In this document: positions 16,086 through 26,078 of the stretch, piece after piece
Layout: each line of letters begins with the position of its first letter
How positions within the stretch are numbered: position 1 is the stretch's first letter
Origin: Brucella pseudintermedia
GTDB taxonomy: Bacteria; Pseudomonadota; Alphaproteobacteria; Rhizobiales; Rhizobiaceae
DNA length: 64,000 nt
Direction of reading: 5' to 3'
Assembly (NCBI RefSeq): GCF_008932435.1
Contig: NZ_WBWE01000001.1
Coordinates: 372,001 to 436,000, forward strand
Translations under genes and position numbers: made by a program
The notes under the pieces: model-generated
What the model was told of the DNA's origin: nothing
The model's database searches: none
What the model saw: the letters and a program-made list of their open reading frames with translations, nothing else

Positions 16086-18394
16086 GGGGCAGCCGACTTT
16101 AGAGGACGGAACGAAACAATCACCGACTTTGAGGTTGGAGTGTAGCTTTCATCACCGGAACTGGCGAGCGGCACGAGCACATTCATTTCCGGATAGTAAC
16201 CGGCAATGCAGCCGCGCGGTATATCATAGGGCACAAAACGGAAATCGCGGGCAATCCGCTCCACGCCGTCATCGAATTCGCCAACAATATCGGCGCGGTC
16301 GCCAGCCTCCACGCCAAGATCGGCCATGTCGGCCGCATTCATGAAGACGACCTGCCGTTCGCCATAGACACCGCGATAGCGATCATCCATGCCATAGATG
16401 GTGGTGTTATACTGGTCGTGGCTGCGGAATGTCTGCAATACATAGCGCCCCGGCTTGCCACGTGCCTGCTGGTGCTCGACCGTTTCCGGCAGCGCGCCGG
16501 TCCAGAACGTGGCCTTGCCCATTGCCGTATTCCATTCCAGCTCACGGGCGGAATTGCGCAAGTGGAACCCCCGCGGAACCCGCACCCGCGTGTTGAAATC
16601 GTGAAAGTCCGGCAATACGCGGGCAATACGGTCACGGATGAGATCATAATCGTCGGCAAGTTCCAGCCAGTTGACTGGCTTTGGCCCAAGCGTTGCTTGC
16701 GCCATGCCTGCAATGATCGCCACTTCCGAGCGCAGATGCGGCGACGCCGGCGCATTGATACCGCCTGAACCATGCACCATGCTCATGGAATCTTCGACCG
16801 TCACGATCTGCGCCACGCCCTTGGAGTTGAGGTCGATTTCAGTGCGTCCGAGGCATGGCAGGATGAAAGAATCCTGTCCCGGCACCAGATGCGAATGGTT
16901 GAGCTTGGTCGCGATATGAACCGTCAGGCGCTGGCTGGAGAGCGCTTTCGAGATGAGCGGACTGTCCGGAGTGGCCCGTGCAAAATTGCCACCAAGGCCG
17001 ATGAATGCCTGAGCCGAACCATCAAGCATCGCGCCGATGGCGCCCAAAACATTATGCCCCGGCTCGCGCGGAACGTCGAAGCCGAATTCCTTTTCAAGCG
17101 CATCGAGAAAAGCGACCGGAGGCCGCTCATTGATACCGACCGTACGGTCGCCCTGCACGTTGGAATGGCCGCGCACCGGACAAAGCCCCGCGCCCGGCCT
17201 GCCGATATTGCCGCGCAGCAGCATGAAATTGGTGATTTCACGGATCGTGATGACCGAATGGCGGTGCTGTGTGATGCCCATCGCCCAGGTGCAGATGACC
17301 CGTTCCGATTGCATATAGATCTGCGCCGCGCGTTCGAGCGACGCTCGCAAAAGGCCGGACTGATCCTCGATTTCTTCCCACGAGGTCGCATCGACTGCAG
17401 CGCGATAAGCTTCCAGTTCGGCAGTATGCGCGCTGAGAAATGCCCTGTCGAGGATTGTTGGCTTGCCCGCCGCAAGTGCCGCATCGTCGGCTGCGAAAAC
17501 CGCCTTGGCCATGCCGCGGAAAGCGGCGAGATCGCCGCCAAGACGCGGCTGGAAATAGTCGCTTGCTATGGCTTCGCTGCCGCCGTGAAGCATTTCAAGC
17601 TTGTTCTGCGGATCGGCAAAACGCTCCAACCCTCGTTCGCGGATCGGATTGAAAACAACGATGCGGGCACCGCGTTCGGCTGCGCGACGCAGATCGCCGA
17701 GCATGCGCGGATGATTGGTGCCCGGATTCTGGCCTACAACGAAAATGGCATCGGCCATTTCGAAATCTTCCAGCAGAACGGTTCCCTTGCCGACACCGAC
17801 TGACTGTTTCAGTGCAACGCCGCTTGCCTCGTGGCACATATTGGAGCAATCGGGGAAATTGTTGGTTCCGTAGGCGCGCACGAACAATTGATAGAGAAAC
17901 GCAGCCTCGTTGGAAGCGCGGCCCGAAGTATAGAATTCGACGCGGTTCGGGCTGTCAAAGCTCTTGAGAATATCGCCAATTGCCCTGAAAGCCTCATCCC
18001 ATTCCACGGCTTCATACTGATCGGTCGAAGCATTGTACCGCATCGGATGGGTCAGACGACCGGTATTCTCCAGATCATAATCCGTCCAGCTGCGGAGCTC
18101 CGAAACCGTATGCTCGCGGAAAAAGGCGGGCGTTGTGCGCCGGTCGGTCGCCTCCCAGGCGACAGCCTTCACGCCGTTCTCGCAAAACTCAAAGGAAGAG
18201 CCATGTTCCGGGTCGCCCCAGGCGCAACCGGGGCAATCGAATCCGTCAGGCTGGTTCGCCTTGAGAAGCGTACGCGCACCGGAAAGAGGAGCACCGCTTG
18301 CCAGCAATTGCTTGCCGCAGCTTTTCAATGCACCCCATCCGCCCGCAGCAGCCGATCGCTTGCCTATGAAACCGGTTTTGGTGGCCTTGCTCAT
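16082..18394 (-). CDS. FdhF/YdeP-family molybdopterin oxidoreductase
   Basis: 770 residues of the formate-dehydrogenase-like family. Cys54-x2-Cys57 with Cys71 (CPGCAWGD ... FCENG) may hold part of an Fe-S site. A Cys at about 185 (SNMCHEASG) sits where FdhF has selenocysteine as Mo ligand. Molybdopterin-binding regions (VGQNPGTNHPRML; RGHSNVQGDRTVG) and the C-terminal molydopterin-dinucleotide domain are present. E. coli YdeP is linked to acid resistance; the true substrate is unknown. It has no partner electron-transfer subunit nearby. It is followed directly by a small winged-helix protein. Confidence 0.85.
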   Translation of the reverse strand: MSKATKTGFIGKRSAAAGGWGALKSCGKQLLASGAPLSGARTLLKANQPDGFDCPGCAWGDPEHGSSFEFCENGVKAVAWEATDRRTTPAFFREHTVSELRSWTDYDLENTGRLTHPMRYNASTDQYEAVEWDEAFRAIGDILKSFDSPNRVEFYTSGRASNEAAFLYQLFVRAYGTNNFPDCSNMCHEASGVALKQSVGVGKGTVLLEDFEMADAIFVVGQNPGTNHPRMLGDLRRAAERGARIVVFNPIRERGLERFADPQNKLEMLHGGSEAIASDYFQPRLGGDLAAFRGMAKAVFAADDAALAAGKPTILDRAFLSAHTAELEAYRAAVDATSWEEIEDQSGLLRASLERAAQIYMQSERVICTWAMGITQHRHSVITIREITNFMLLRGNIGRPGAGLCPVRGHSNVQGDRTVGINERPPVAFLDALEKEFGFDVPREPGHNVLGAIGAMLDGSAQAFIGLGGNFARATPDSPLISKALSSQRLTVHIATKLNHSHLVPGQDSFILPCLGRTEIDLNSKGVAQIVTVEDSMSMVHGSGGINAPASPHLRSEVAIIAGMAQATLGPKPVNWLELADDYDLIRDRIARVLPDFHDFNTRVRVPRGFHLRNSARELEWNTAMGKATFWTGALPETVEHQQARGKPGRYVLQTFRSHDQYNTTIYGMDDRYRGVYGERQVVFMNAADMADLGVEAGDRADIVGEFDDGVERIARDFRFVPYDIPRGCIAGYYPEMNVLVPLASSGDESYTPTSKSVIVSFRPLKSAAP

Positions 18395-18611
18395 CCGTTA
18401 CCCTCTAACCCAGTTGCGGGCTCAGTTGCAGGAACGCCTTCTCTGATCGGCAGGAAGTTGCCTTGGGCGTGTGCCATTACCATAAGAGGAATTATCCGGT
18501 CCTTCAATTAACCGCGAGGCAATTGTTATTCGATACTTGTTCGCACTTGATTTCAGCCGCGCGATCCGTCATGCGATTGGTCAAGAAAAATTACCACAAG
18601 GGGTGGGATAG

Positions 18612-19757
18612 ATGCCCAATATCGTTGAAATTGCCGATCTAAAGCGGCTTGCCCGGCGCCGCGTCCCCAAGATGTTCTTTGATTACGCGGATTCCGGTGC
18701 CTGGACCGAGTCGACCTACCGCGCAAACGAGGACGACTTCAAGAAGATCAAGCTGCGCCAGCGTGTTCTTGTCGACATGACCAACCGCTCGCTGGGAACG
18801 ACGATGATCGGCGAAAAAGTGTCCATGCCAGTGGCTCTCGCCCCGACAGGACTGACCGGCATGCAGCACGCTGACGGCGAAATGCTGGCCGCACAGGCCG
18901 CCGAAGCCTTCGGCGTTCCCTTCACCCTTTCGACCATGAGCATCTGCTCCATCGAAGACGTTGCTTCGGTCACCAAGAAGCCGTTCTGGTTCCAGCTTTA
19001 CGTGATGAAGGATCGCGATTTCGTAAAGAACCTGATCGACCGCGCCAAGGCCGCGGGCTGCTCGGCATTGGTGCTGACGCTTGATCTCCAGATTCTCGGC
19101 CAGCGCCACAAGGATATCCGCAACGGCCTTTCCGCCCCGCCGAAATTCACGCCGAAGCATATCTGGCAGATGGCAACCCGTCCGGGCTGGTGCCTTGGCA
19201 TGATGGGCACCCAGCGCCGCACGTTCCGCAACATCGCCGGCCACGCCAAGAACGTTACCGACCTTTCCTCCCTCTCCTCCTGGACTGCCGAACAGTTCGA
19301 CCCGCAGCTCAACTGGAACGACGTTGCCTGGATCAAGGAACAATGGGGCGGCAAGCTTATCCTCAAGGGCATTCTCGACGCGGAAGACGCAAGGATGGCG
19401 GCGAAATCGGGCGCTGACGCAATCATCGTGTCGAACCATGGTGGTCGCCAGCTCGATGGCGCTCCATCCTCCATCTCCATGCTGCAGCCGATCGTTGAGG
19501 CTGTCGGCGATAAGATTGAAGTGCATGTCGATGGCGGCATTCGTTCCGGCCAGGACGTGCTCAAAGCCCGCGCGCTCGGGGCGCAGGGCGTATTCATCGG
19601 CCGCCCGTTCCTCTACGGCCTCGGGGCACTGGGCAAGGATGGCGTAACGCTCGCGCTTGAAATCATCCGCAAGGAACTGGATGTCACCATGGCGCTATGC
19701 GGCAAGCGCGATATAAACGAGATCGACAAGTCGATCATCCATTCCATAAACTTTTGA
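18612..19757 (+). CDS. lldD: L-lactate dehydrogenase (FMN-dependent, quinone-linked)
   Basis: 381-residue alpha-hydroxy-acid dehydrogenase. The N-terminal DYADSGAWTE, substrate Tyr in QLYVMKDRD, FMN-binding segments, and the catalytic His at residue ~276 in SNHGGRQLDGAPSS followed by DGGIRSGQDV and GRPFLYGLGA are all present. It oxidises L-lactate to pyruvate at the membrane. An AAGGGGTGGG ribosome site precedes the ATG. It is monocistronic, with a stem-loop after the stop. The neighbouring dad genes also feed pyruvate. Confidence 0.93.
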   Translation: MPNIVEIADLKRLARRRVPKMFFDYADSGAWTESTYRANEDDFKKIKLRQRVLVDMTNRSLGTTMIGEKVSMPVALAPTGLTGMQHADGEMLAAQAAEAFGVPFTLSTMSICSIEDVASVTKKPFWFQLYVMKDRDFVKNLIDRAKAAGCSALVLTLDLQILGQRHKDIRNGLSAPPKFTPKHIWQMATRPGWCLGMMGTQRRTFRNIAGHAKNVTDLSSLSSWTAEQFDPQLNWNDVAWIKEQWGGKLILKGILDAEDARMAAKSGADAIIVSNHGGRQLDGAPSSISMLQPIVEAVGDKIEVHVDGGIRSGQDVLKARALGAQGVFIGRPFLYGLGALGKDGVTLALEIIRKELDVTMALCGKRDINEIDKSIIHSINF

Positions 19758-19765
19758 CGCTGTTT

Positions 19766-19794
19766 GGAGCCGGCCCCGTGTCGGCTCCTATACT
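19766..19794 (+). terminator. Stem-loop terminator of lldD
   Basis: GGAGCCG (19766-19772) pairs with CGGCTCC (19782-19788), followed by a T-containing but weak tail. Confidence 0.6.
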
Positions 19795-19950
19795 TTAGCT
19801 ATTACTTAAGCAATATCGCGGAAAGCGCGAGCTCTGGCAGAAAATACACCGCAAAGTTACTTAATAACCAAGTGTTAAACATATCTCTTTACCATATTCG
19901 ACAATACGGCTTGTGAGCCGATTTTCTGTTCGGATTTGGAGTAGAAACCG

Positions 19951-20808
19951 ATGAAGTGCATTTCCGCCATTGCCATCGTGGCTGTCAGTCTGATGGCGGG
20001 ATCGAGTGCGGCATTCGCCGCTGATATAATTGCAGAGCCTGTCATTGAACCAATGCCGGAACCGGTCAATGCTTCCGGCTGGTATATTCGCGGCGACCTC
20101 GGTTACAATTTCAAATCCAGCACGGACGGTGAATGGAATTTCTGGAACCAGTACGATCCGCCTTATCGCGGCATTGACGACACGCTGCGTTACAATGATT
20201 TCAACCTCAAGGCAGGCGCAACCTACGGCGTGGGCGTGGGTTACCGCTTCACCGACACATTCCGCGCCGATGCCACGCTCGATTATTTCCGCGCAGGCAT
20301 CAACGGGCGCACCCCCTGTCCGAGCTATGTGAAGTCCGGGAAGGGGTTCAATCCGGTCGAGGACAACTGCAACTACGAGGATTCGTCCACCGCCAATATC
20401 TGGACGGCGATGGCCAACGCCTATGTCGACCTGCCGCGTACGGGGCCTGTCACGCCTTATCTCGGCGCAGGTCTTGGCGCTGCTTATGTCAAGTATGACG
20501 ACTGGAAATCCCATGAAGTCTGCGCTGGCTGCACCTATTCCAGTGAAAAGGGCGGACTGGACAGCTGGCGTTTTGCAATGGCCCTCATGGCGGGCGTCAG
20601 CTATGACCTGACGGAACAACTCAAGCTGGATGTCGGCTATCGCTATATGCGTATCAATGGCGGCAAAGCCTATGGATACGATGCCGACGACCGCAACACG
20701 AACCCTTACGGCAACGCCGAAGGACCGGGTGCCACCGGAACGCAGGCCAAGGACAACGGCTTCAACATGCACACGATCCGCGCCGGTCTGCGCTACGAAT
20801 TCCGTTAG
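19951..20808 (+). CDS. Outer-membrane beta-barrel protein (Omp25/Omp31-like)
   Basis: 285 residues. A Sec signal peptide ends at about residue 23 (SSAAFA/ADIIAEP). Alternating aromatic/hydrophobic strands follow (GWYIRGDLGYNF; AGATYGVGVGYRF; TPYLGAGLGAAYVKYD; LKLDVGYRYMRI; MHTIRAGLRYEFR). A Pro-rich linker after the signal and the family-typical YLGAGLG motif resemble the small Omp25/Omp31 barrels of Brucellaceae. Loop Cys residues (TPCPSY ... DNCNYE; EVCAGCTY) could form disulfides. A GGAG ribosome site lies upstream. Exact role unknown; a structural porin-like protein is likely. Confidence 0.82.
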   Translation: MKCISAIAIVAVSLMAGSSAAFAADIIAEPVIEPMPEPVNASGWYIRGDLGYNFKSSTDGEWNFWNQYDPPYRGIDDTLRYNDFNLKAGATYGVGVGYRFTDTFRADATLDYFRAGINGRTPCPSYVKSGKGFNPVEDNCNYEDSSTANIWTAMANAYVDLPRTGPVTPYLGAGLGAAYVKYDDWKSHEVCAGCTYSSEKGGLDSWRFAMALMAGVSYDLTEQLKLDVGYRYMRINGGKAYGYDADDRNTNPYGNAEGPGATGTQAKDNGFNMHTIRAGLRYEFR

Positions 20809-20827
20809 AGCATTTTCAGCACTATGG

Positions 20828-20854
20828 AAAAGCCCGGCTTGACTGGGCTTTTTT
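20828..20854. terminator. Bidirectional terminator between the barrel gene and lrp
   Basis: AAAAGCCC-N-GGGCTTTTTT hairpin between convergent genes, with T-runs on both strands. Confidence 0.88.
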
Positions 20855-20858
20855 CATT

Positions 20859-21326
20859 TCAGCCACGCGAGGTCGGCGCTTTCGATAAAAGCACCGTTCG
20901 AATTGCGAAACTGGAATGAATGCGCGCGACACCAGGCAATCGCGACAGGATTTCCTTGTGAATGATCTCATAGGCCGCAGCATTTTCGGCTTCGACACGC
21001 AGGATATAATCTGCATCACCCGTCATGAGATAGCATTCCTGCACTTCGGGATGCCGCCGCACGGCCTCCTCGAAACGGTTCAGAAATTCCTCTGTCTGCC
21101 GGTCCAGGGTGATGCGCACGATGGCGACCAGACGCTCATCACCGCCGGATGAACCGACGATGGCCGTGTAGCCACGGATAACGCCGCTTTCCTGCAATAT
21201 CTGCACCCGCCGCAGGCAAGCGGACTGCGAAAGCCCCACTTCGCCAGCCAGCTGACTGTTGGTCATGCGCCCATCCCGGCGCAGGCAACGGATGATGTTG
21301 CGGTCTATACTGTCGAGCGTCGCCAT
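20859..21326 (-). CDS. Lrp/AsnC-family regulator of alanine catabolism
   Basis: 155 residues. N-terminal helix-turn-helix (residues ~5-55; LDSIDRNIIRCLRRDGR, then LSQSACLRRVQ) and a C-terminal RAM/ACT domain (ECYLMTGDADYILRVEA). It is divergent from alr-dadA and most likely is their alanine-responsive activator/repressor (DadR type). The 238-bp shared region holds a complex palindrome. Length and domain order are normal. Confidence 0.9.
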   Translation of the reverse strand: MATLDSIDRNIIRCLRRDGRMTNSQLAGEVGLSQSACLRRVQILQESGVIRGYTAIVGSSGGDERLVAIVRITLDRQTEEFLNRFEEAVRRHPEVQECYLMTGDADYILRVEAENAAAYEIIHKEILSRLPGVARIHSSFAIRTVLLSKAPTSRG

Positions 21327-21358
21327 GAATAATCTTCAACTCTTAAGCCAAAAGATGC

Positions 21359-21388
21359 GTAGATCGTGCGGAAATTCGCATAATCTAC
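21359..21388. promoter_or_regulatory. Candidate Lrp-type operator in the lrp-alr intergenic region
   Basis: Nested inverted repeat: GTAGAT (21359-21364) with ATCTAC (21383-21388), enclosing TGCGGAAATTCGCA. It lies 33 bases upstream of the lrp start codon. Confidence 0.5.
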
Positions 21389-21564
21389 AACAAATAGCAA
21401 AAACATTCGAATAGTCTTCAATTAATATATGAGCAAGCTGTTGGGATGGGGAACCGCAAAGATTTCTCCGCCGGGCTTTATACGCTCCGGGCGGCGCGCG
21501 TTTCCTATCGGCGGGCTTCCGGGCGTTTTCGTGAAATAGTGAGCAGTTTGGAAAGAACCGCGTA

Positions 21565-22707
21565 ATGGGTGATATGTCGATGCAATTTTCACAAGGCGAG
21601 CGGGACCTTGCCGCTGGCGGCGTATTGACCATCGATCTTGCGGCGCTGCGGCACAATTATTCGGCCGTTGCCCGTCATATTGCGCCAACCCGCACCGCTG
21701 CTGTCGTGAAGGCGGATGCTTACGGCCTCGGTGCCAGCCGCGTTGCTCCGGCATTTTACGATGCCGGTTGCCGCGATTTCTTCGTCGCCCATCTGGGCGA
21801 GGCCATTGCCTTGAAGCCCTTTCTCCAGCCGGATGCGACACTTTACGTTCTGAACGGTCTTCAGCCGGGAACGGAAGCAGCCTGCGCCCGCGACGGCATC
21901 CTGCCAGTGCTGAACTCTCTGGAACAGGTTGAAAACTGGGCGGCGCTCGCCGCCAGACAAGGCAGGAAGCTGCCCGCCCTTCTGCAACTCGATACCGGCA
22001 TGTCGCGCCTTGGCCTTTCCACCAGCGAATTCGACCGCCTGACGGCCAATCCGGCTCTGCTCGATGGCATCGACGTGAAATTCGTCATCAGCCATCTGGC
22101 CAGTGGCGACGAGCCCGAAAATGCGGCAAACGCGCGCCAGCTTGCCACCATGACGGCCCTGCTTGCCCGCCTGCCGAAACTTCCGGTCGCCTTTGCCAAT
22201 TCCGGCGGCAGCTTCCTCGACAAGACCTATCATTTCGACTTGGCCCGCCCCGGCGTCGCACTTTATGGCGTCGGACCCAAAAACGAAATTGTTCCCGTAC
22301 TCACTCTTTCGGCACGTGTCATTCAGGTGCGCGACATCGATAGGGGTGCGGCGGTTGGCTATGGCGGAACCTATATAGCTCAAGGTCCGATGCGGGTTGC
22401 GACGATTGCCGTCGGATATGCCGATGGCTGGTTCCGCGCTCTCAGCAACAAGGGTTCTGCCTTTTTTGGCGATACGCGCCTGCCGATCATCGGTCGCGTC
22501 TCGATGGACTCGATCACGCTCGACGTCGGCGCATTGCCGGAAGGCACGCTGAAACTCGGCAGCCTTGTGGAACTGATCGGTCCGCACCAGCGTCTCGAAG
22601 ACGTGGCGCGGGATTGCGACACCATTCCCTATGAAATCCTGACTGCGCTCGGCAACCGTTATGCACGTGTCTACGTGGACAGCGGTGCGGGCGACATAAA
22701 AGCATAA
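21565..22707 (+). CDS. alr: Alanine racemase, catabolic
   Basis: 380-residue PLP enzyme interconverting L- and D-alanine. The PLP Lys is at residue ~49 ([11 protein letters not shown]) and the catalytic Tyr is in VGYADGWFR. The start MGDMSMQ is preceded by GGAAAG. Fifteen bases separate it from dadA, so it belongs to a dadXA-type operon that turns L-alanine into D-alanine for oxidation. It may also supply D-alanine for the cell wall. Confidence 0.94.
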   Translation: MGDMSMQFSQGERDLAAGGVLTIDLAALRHNYSAVARHIAPTRTAAVVKADAYGLGASRVAPAFYDAGCRDFFVAHLGEAIALKPFLQPDATLYVLNGLQPGTEAACARDGILPVLNSLEQVENWAALAARQGRKLPALLQLDTGMSRLGLSTSEFDRLTANPALLDGIDVKFVISHLASGDEPENAANARQLATMTALLARLPKLPVAFANSGGSFLDKTYHFDLARPGVALYGVGPKNEIVPVLTLSARVIQVRDIDRGAAVGYGGTYIAQGPMRVATIAVGYADGWFRALSNKGSAFFGDTRLPIIGRVSMDSITLDVGALPEGTLKLGSLVELIGPHQRLEDVARDCDTIPYEILTALGNRYARVYVDSGAGDIKA

Positions 22708-22721
22708 GACAAGAGGCGAAC

Positions 22722-23972
22722 ATGCAGATCACCATCCTCGGCAGCGGCGTCATCGGCGTTACGACCGCCTACTACCTCGCCAAACTCGGCCACGAGGTAA
22801 CCGTTGTCGACCGCGAAGAAGGCCCGGCACTGGAAACGAGCTTTGCCAATGCCGGTCAGGTTTCGCCCGGCTACGCTTCGCCCTGGGCTGCGCCCGGCAT
22901 TCCGTTCAAGGCCGCCAAATGGCTGTTCCAGAAGCATGCGCCGCTGGTTCTGCGCCCGACCTGCGACCCGGTTCAGTATAGCTGGCTGTTGCAGATGCTC
23001 GCCAACTGCACCGACAGTCGCTACAAGGTAAACAAGACCCGCATGGTGCGCGTTGCCGAATATGCGCGCGATTGCCTTGTCGACCTGCGCAAGGAAACCG
23101 GCATCGAATACGATCAGCGCATGCAGGGCACGCTCCAGCTTTTCCGTGAGCAGTACCAGCTCGACGGCATCGGCAAGGACATTGAAGTGCTGCGTCAGGA
23201 TGGCGTTCCGTTCGAAGTGCTTGACCGTGACGGCTGCGTGAGCGTCGAACCCGCGCTTGCCCATGCGAAGGACAAGTTCGTCGGCGGCCTGCGTTTGCCC
23301 AACGATGAAACCGGTGACTGCTTCAAGTTCACCAATGCACTGGCAAAGATCGCCGAAGGACTCGGTGTGAAGTTCCGCTTCGGCGTCAATATCAAGTCGT
23401 TGCTGATGTCCGGCGGCAAGGTTTCGGGCGTCGAGACGTCTGAAGGCATCCTGACCGCCGACCGCTATGTCGTTGCGCTTGGCAGCTACACGCCCGCGCT
23501 CGTCAAGTCGCTCGGCCTCAATGCGCCCATTTATCCGGTGAAAGGCTATTCCATCACCGCGCCGATCATCGATGAAAGCCGCGCTCCGGTTTCAACCGTT
23601 CTCGATGAGAGCTACAAGATTGCCATCACCCGTCTCGGCGACCGCATCCGCGTCGGTGGCATGGCGGAAGTCTCGGGCTTTACCAAGGATCTGCCTGCCG
23701 CACGCCGCGCCACGCTCGACCTGTCAGTGACCGACCTGTTCCCCGGCGGCGATCTGAAGGCAGCGACCTTCTGGTCGGGCCTGCGTCCAATGACGCCGGA
23801 TTCCACCCCGATTATCGGTGCAACACGCTACGACAATGTGTTCATCAATGCCGGTCACGGAACGCTTGGCTGGACTATGTCGTGCGGTTCCGGCAAGCTG
23901 CTCGCTGACCTTATTTCGGGCAACAAGCCGGATATCCGGGCGGACGATCTCGGCATTTCCCGATACGAATAA
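22722..23972 (+). CDS. dadA: D-amino-acid dehydrogenase small subunit
   Basis: 416-residue membrane-associated FAD enzyme. The N-terminal dinucleotide motif [19 protein letters not shown] is followed by the DadA hallmark [20 protein letters not shown] and a C-terminal [15 protein letters not shown]. It oxidises D-alanine to pyruvate and ammonia and passes electrons to the respiratory chain. An AAGAGGCG ribosome site precedes the ATG. It is co-transcribed with alr and converges on the XRE gene with only 18 bases between. Confidence 0.95.
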   Translation: MQITILGSGVIGVTTAYYLAKLGHEVTVVDREEGPALETSFANAGQVSPGYASPWAAPGIPFKAAKWLFQKHAPLVLRPTCDPVQYSWLLQMLANCTDSRYKVNKTRMVRVAEYARDCLVDLRKETGIEYDQRMQGTLQLFREQYQLDGIGKDIEVLRQDGVPFEVLDRDGCVSVEPALAHAKDKFVGGLRLPNDETGDCFKFTNALAKIAEGLGVKFRFGVNIKSLLMSGGKVSGVETSEGILTADRYVVALGSYTPALVKSLGLNAPIYPVKGYSITAPIIDESRAPVSTVLDESYKIAITRLGDRIRVGGMAEVSGFTKDLPAARRATLDLSVTDLFPGGDLKAATFWSGLRPMTPDSTPIIGATRYDNVFINAGHGTLGWTMSCGSGKLLADLISGNKPDIRADDLGISRYE

Positions 23973-23990
23973 GAGAATGCTTGTGCGCCG

Positions 23991-24539
23991 TCAAAAACTC
24001 GGCGGCGTGCAGGCGCTAACGATCTCACATGGCACCGGTCCGACACAACGGAACCGGTGCGGCAGCTTGCTCGAAAAATAATAGGCATCGCCCGGCCCCA
24101 ATATGCGGCGCTCGGCTCCAACCGTCACTTCAATGCGGCCTGAAATGACGATGCCTCCCTCTTCGCCCTCATGCATCAAAAGCACCTTGCCCGTGTCTGA
24201 ACCGGGCTCGTACCGCTCCTTCAGCATCTGCAAAGCGCGCGAAAACAGGTGATCCCCTACCTGCCGGTAAGAGATCGGCCCCTTGCCGATTTCCACCAGC
24301 TCCTCCGCCTGATAGAATACCTTGTGCGGCGCATCCGGTTCGAGCGCGAAAAACTCGGCCATGCCGATGGGAATACCATCGAGAATGCGCTTCAATGCGC
24401 CGACTGACGGATTGGACTGATTGGCTTCGATGAGGGAGATGGTCGAGTTGGTCACGCCTGCCCTTTTGGCAAGCTCGCGCTGCGACAGATTCTGCCGCAT
24501 ACGCACATAGCGAAGCCTGCCGCCGATATCGATGCTCAT
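23991..24539 (-). CDS. XRE-family regulator with cupin domain (PuuR-like)
   Basis: 182 residues. N-terminal helix-turn-helix (residues ~8-60; LRYVRMRQNLSQRELAKRAG, VTNSTISLIEANQSNPSV) and a C-terminal cupin with LMHEGEEGGIVISG and LGPGDAYYFSSKLPHRF. The ATG is preferred over a TTG one codon earlier; GGGAGGGAAGG lies upstream. It is divergent from the omega-aminotransferase gene and probably controls it in response to an amine or amino-acid ligand, as PuuR does for putrescine genes. Confidence 0.86.
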   Translation of the reverse strand: MSIDIGGRLRYVRMRQNLSQRELAKRAGVTNSTISLIEANQSNPSVGALKRILDGIPIGMAEFFALEPDAPHKVFYQAEELVEIGKGPISYRQVGDHLFSRALQMLKERYEPGSDTGKVLLMHEGEEGGIVISGRIEVTVGAERRILGPGDAYYFSSKLPHRFRCVGPVPCEIVSACTPPSF

Positions 24540-24684
24540 CAAACCTTCCCTCCCTGTTTATGATGTTCGATATAACACAAACTCGCCGATTGCCCTACAT
24601 GAAAACAATGACTTAATATTTTGAAGAAAAGGACTTGTTGCCCTTCGCAAAGCGTGTCCTGCTACCCCCAAATAGGAGGACACC

Positions 24685-26013
24685 ATGCTCACCAAAACCA
24701 ACGCGCCAAGCCTTGAGAATTTCTGGATGCCGTTCACCGCGAACCGGCAGTTCAAGGCGGCGCCTCGCCTGCTCGCAAGTGCTTCGGGCATGTATTACAC
24801 CGACACTGACGGCAATCAGGTTCTGGACGGTACGGCGGGTCTGTGGTGCTGCAATGCCGGTCATGGACGCAAACGTATTACCGAAGCTGTCGAGCGCCAG
24901 ATTTCCACCATGGATTTCGCGCCCACCTTCCAGATGGGCCATAATGTGGCTTTCGACTTTGCCGAAAAGCTTGCAGCCATCGCGCCCGGCGGGCCGGACG
25001 CGAAGCTCGACCGCGTGTTTTTCACCAATTCCGGTTCGGAATCGGTCGACACCGCGCTGAAGATTGCCATCGCCTATCAGCGCGCCATCGGCCAGGGCAC
25101 CCGCACCATGGTTCTGGGTCGCGAAAAAGGCTATCACGGCGTCGGTTTCGGCGGCATTTCTGTCGGTGGCCTTGTCAATAATCGCCGCGTCTTCCCGCAG
25201 ATTCCCGCCGATCATATGCGTCATACGCTCGATATTGAAAAGAACGCCTTCTCCAAGGGCCTGCCCGCGCACGGTATTGAGCTTGCCGATGATCTGGAAC
25301 GCCTCGTCCAGCTGCATGGCGCGGAAAAGATCGCTGCTGTCATCGTTGAACCCATGTCCGGTTCGGCTGGCGTCGTTCTGCCGCCGAAGGGCTATCTGGA
25401 GCGCCTCCGCGCCACGGCGGACAAGCACGGCATCCTCCTGATCTTCGACGAAGTCATCACCGGTTTCGGCCGTCTCGGTACGCCGTTCGCGGTTGATTAT
25501 TTCGGCGTCGTTCCTGACCTCGTGACCACCGCCAAGGGCCTGACCAACGGTGCCATCCCGATGGGCGCGGTCTTCGCCAGCCGCAAGGTTCACGACGGCC
25601 TGATGACCGGGCCCGAAAACGCCATCGAGCTGTTCCACGGCTATACCTATTCCGGCCATCCGGTTGCCTCTGCTGCCGGTCTCGCCACGCTGGAAATTTA
25701 TGCCGAAGAAGGTCTCCTGACCCGCGGCGCGGGCCTTGCCGATCACTGGCAGGAGGCGTTGCACTCGCTCAAGGGCGTTTCGAATGTCATCGACATCCGC
25801 AATCTCGGCCTCGTCGGCGCTATCGAACTGTCATCGCGTGAAGGAGCACCGGGTGCCCGCGCCTATGACGTCTTCGTGGATTGCTTCAAGAAGGGCCTGC
25901 TGATCCGTGTCACCGGCGACGTGATTGCCCTTTCGCCGCCATTGATCGTGGAAAAGGAACAGATCGACACGATCGTTTCCGTCCTCGGCGACGCCATCAA
26001 ACGCGCAGCCTGA
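24685..26013 (+). CDS. Class III omega-amino-acid:pyruvate aminotransferase
   Basis: 442-residue PLP aminotransferase of subgroup II. DGTAGLWCCNAGHGR near the N-terminus is characteristic of beta-alanine/omega-amino-acid:pyruvate enzymes. PLP-binding DEVITGFGR and Lys ~284 (TTAKGLTNG) are present, with SGSAGVVLPP nearby. AGGAGGACACC precedes the ATG. It probably moves the amino group of beta-alanine, putrescine-type or other omega-amines to pyruvate, giving alanine for the adjacent dad pathway. Substrate inferred only from family. The PuuR-like regulator is divergent; a strong terminator follows. Confidence 0.88.
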   Translation: MLTKTNAPSLENFWMPFTANRQFKAAPRLLASASGMYYTDTDGNQVLDGTAGLWCCNAGHGRKRITEAVERQISTMDFAPTFQMGHNVAFDFAEKLAAIAPGGPDAKLDRVFFTNSGSESVDTALKIAIAYQRAIGQGTRTMVLGREKGYHGVGFGGISVGGLVNNRRVFPQIPADHMRHTLDIEKNAFSKGLPAHGIELADDLERLVQLHGAEKIAAVIVEPMSGSAGVVLPPKGYLERLRATADKHGILLIFDEVITGFGRLGTPFAVDYFGVVPDLVTTAKGLTNGAIPMGAVFASRKVHDGLMTGPENAIELFHGYTYSGHPVASAAGLATLEIYAEEGLLTRGAGLADHWQEALHSLKGVSNVIDIRNLGLVGAIELSSREGAPGARAYDVFVDCFKKGLLIRVTGDVIALSPPLIVEKEQIDTIVSVLGDAIKRAA

Positions 26014-26039
26014 CCAACACCCAGGTTAAGCTGCCTTTT

Positions 26040-26072
26040 AGCCGCCGCTGTTCCCCTGCGGCGGCTTTTTTC
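26040..26072 (+). terminator. Rho-independent terminator of the aminotransferase gene
   Basis: AGCCGCCGC (26040-26048) pairs with GCGGCGGCT (26058-26066), then a T-run. Confidence 0.92.
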
Positions 26073-26078
26073 CGCTCC

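Noticed and set aside
18540-18600. LldR-like operator before lldD (TTGGT...ACCA)
   Set aside because: The spacing between the halves is too long for the known GntR/LldR palindrome.
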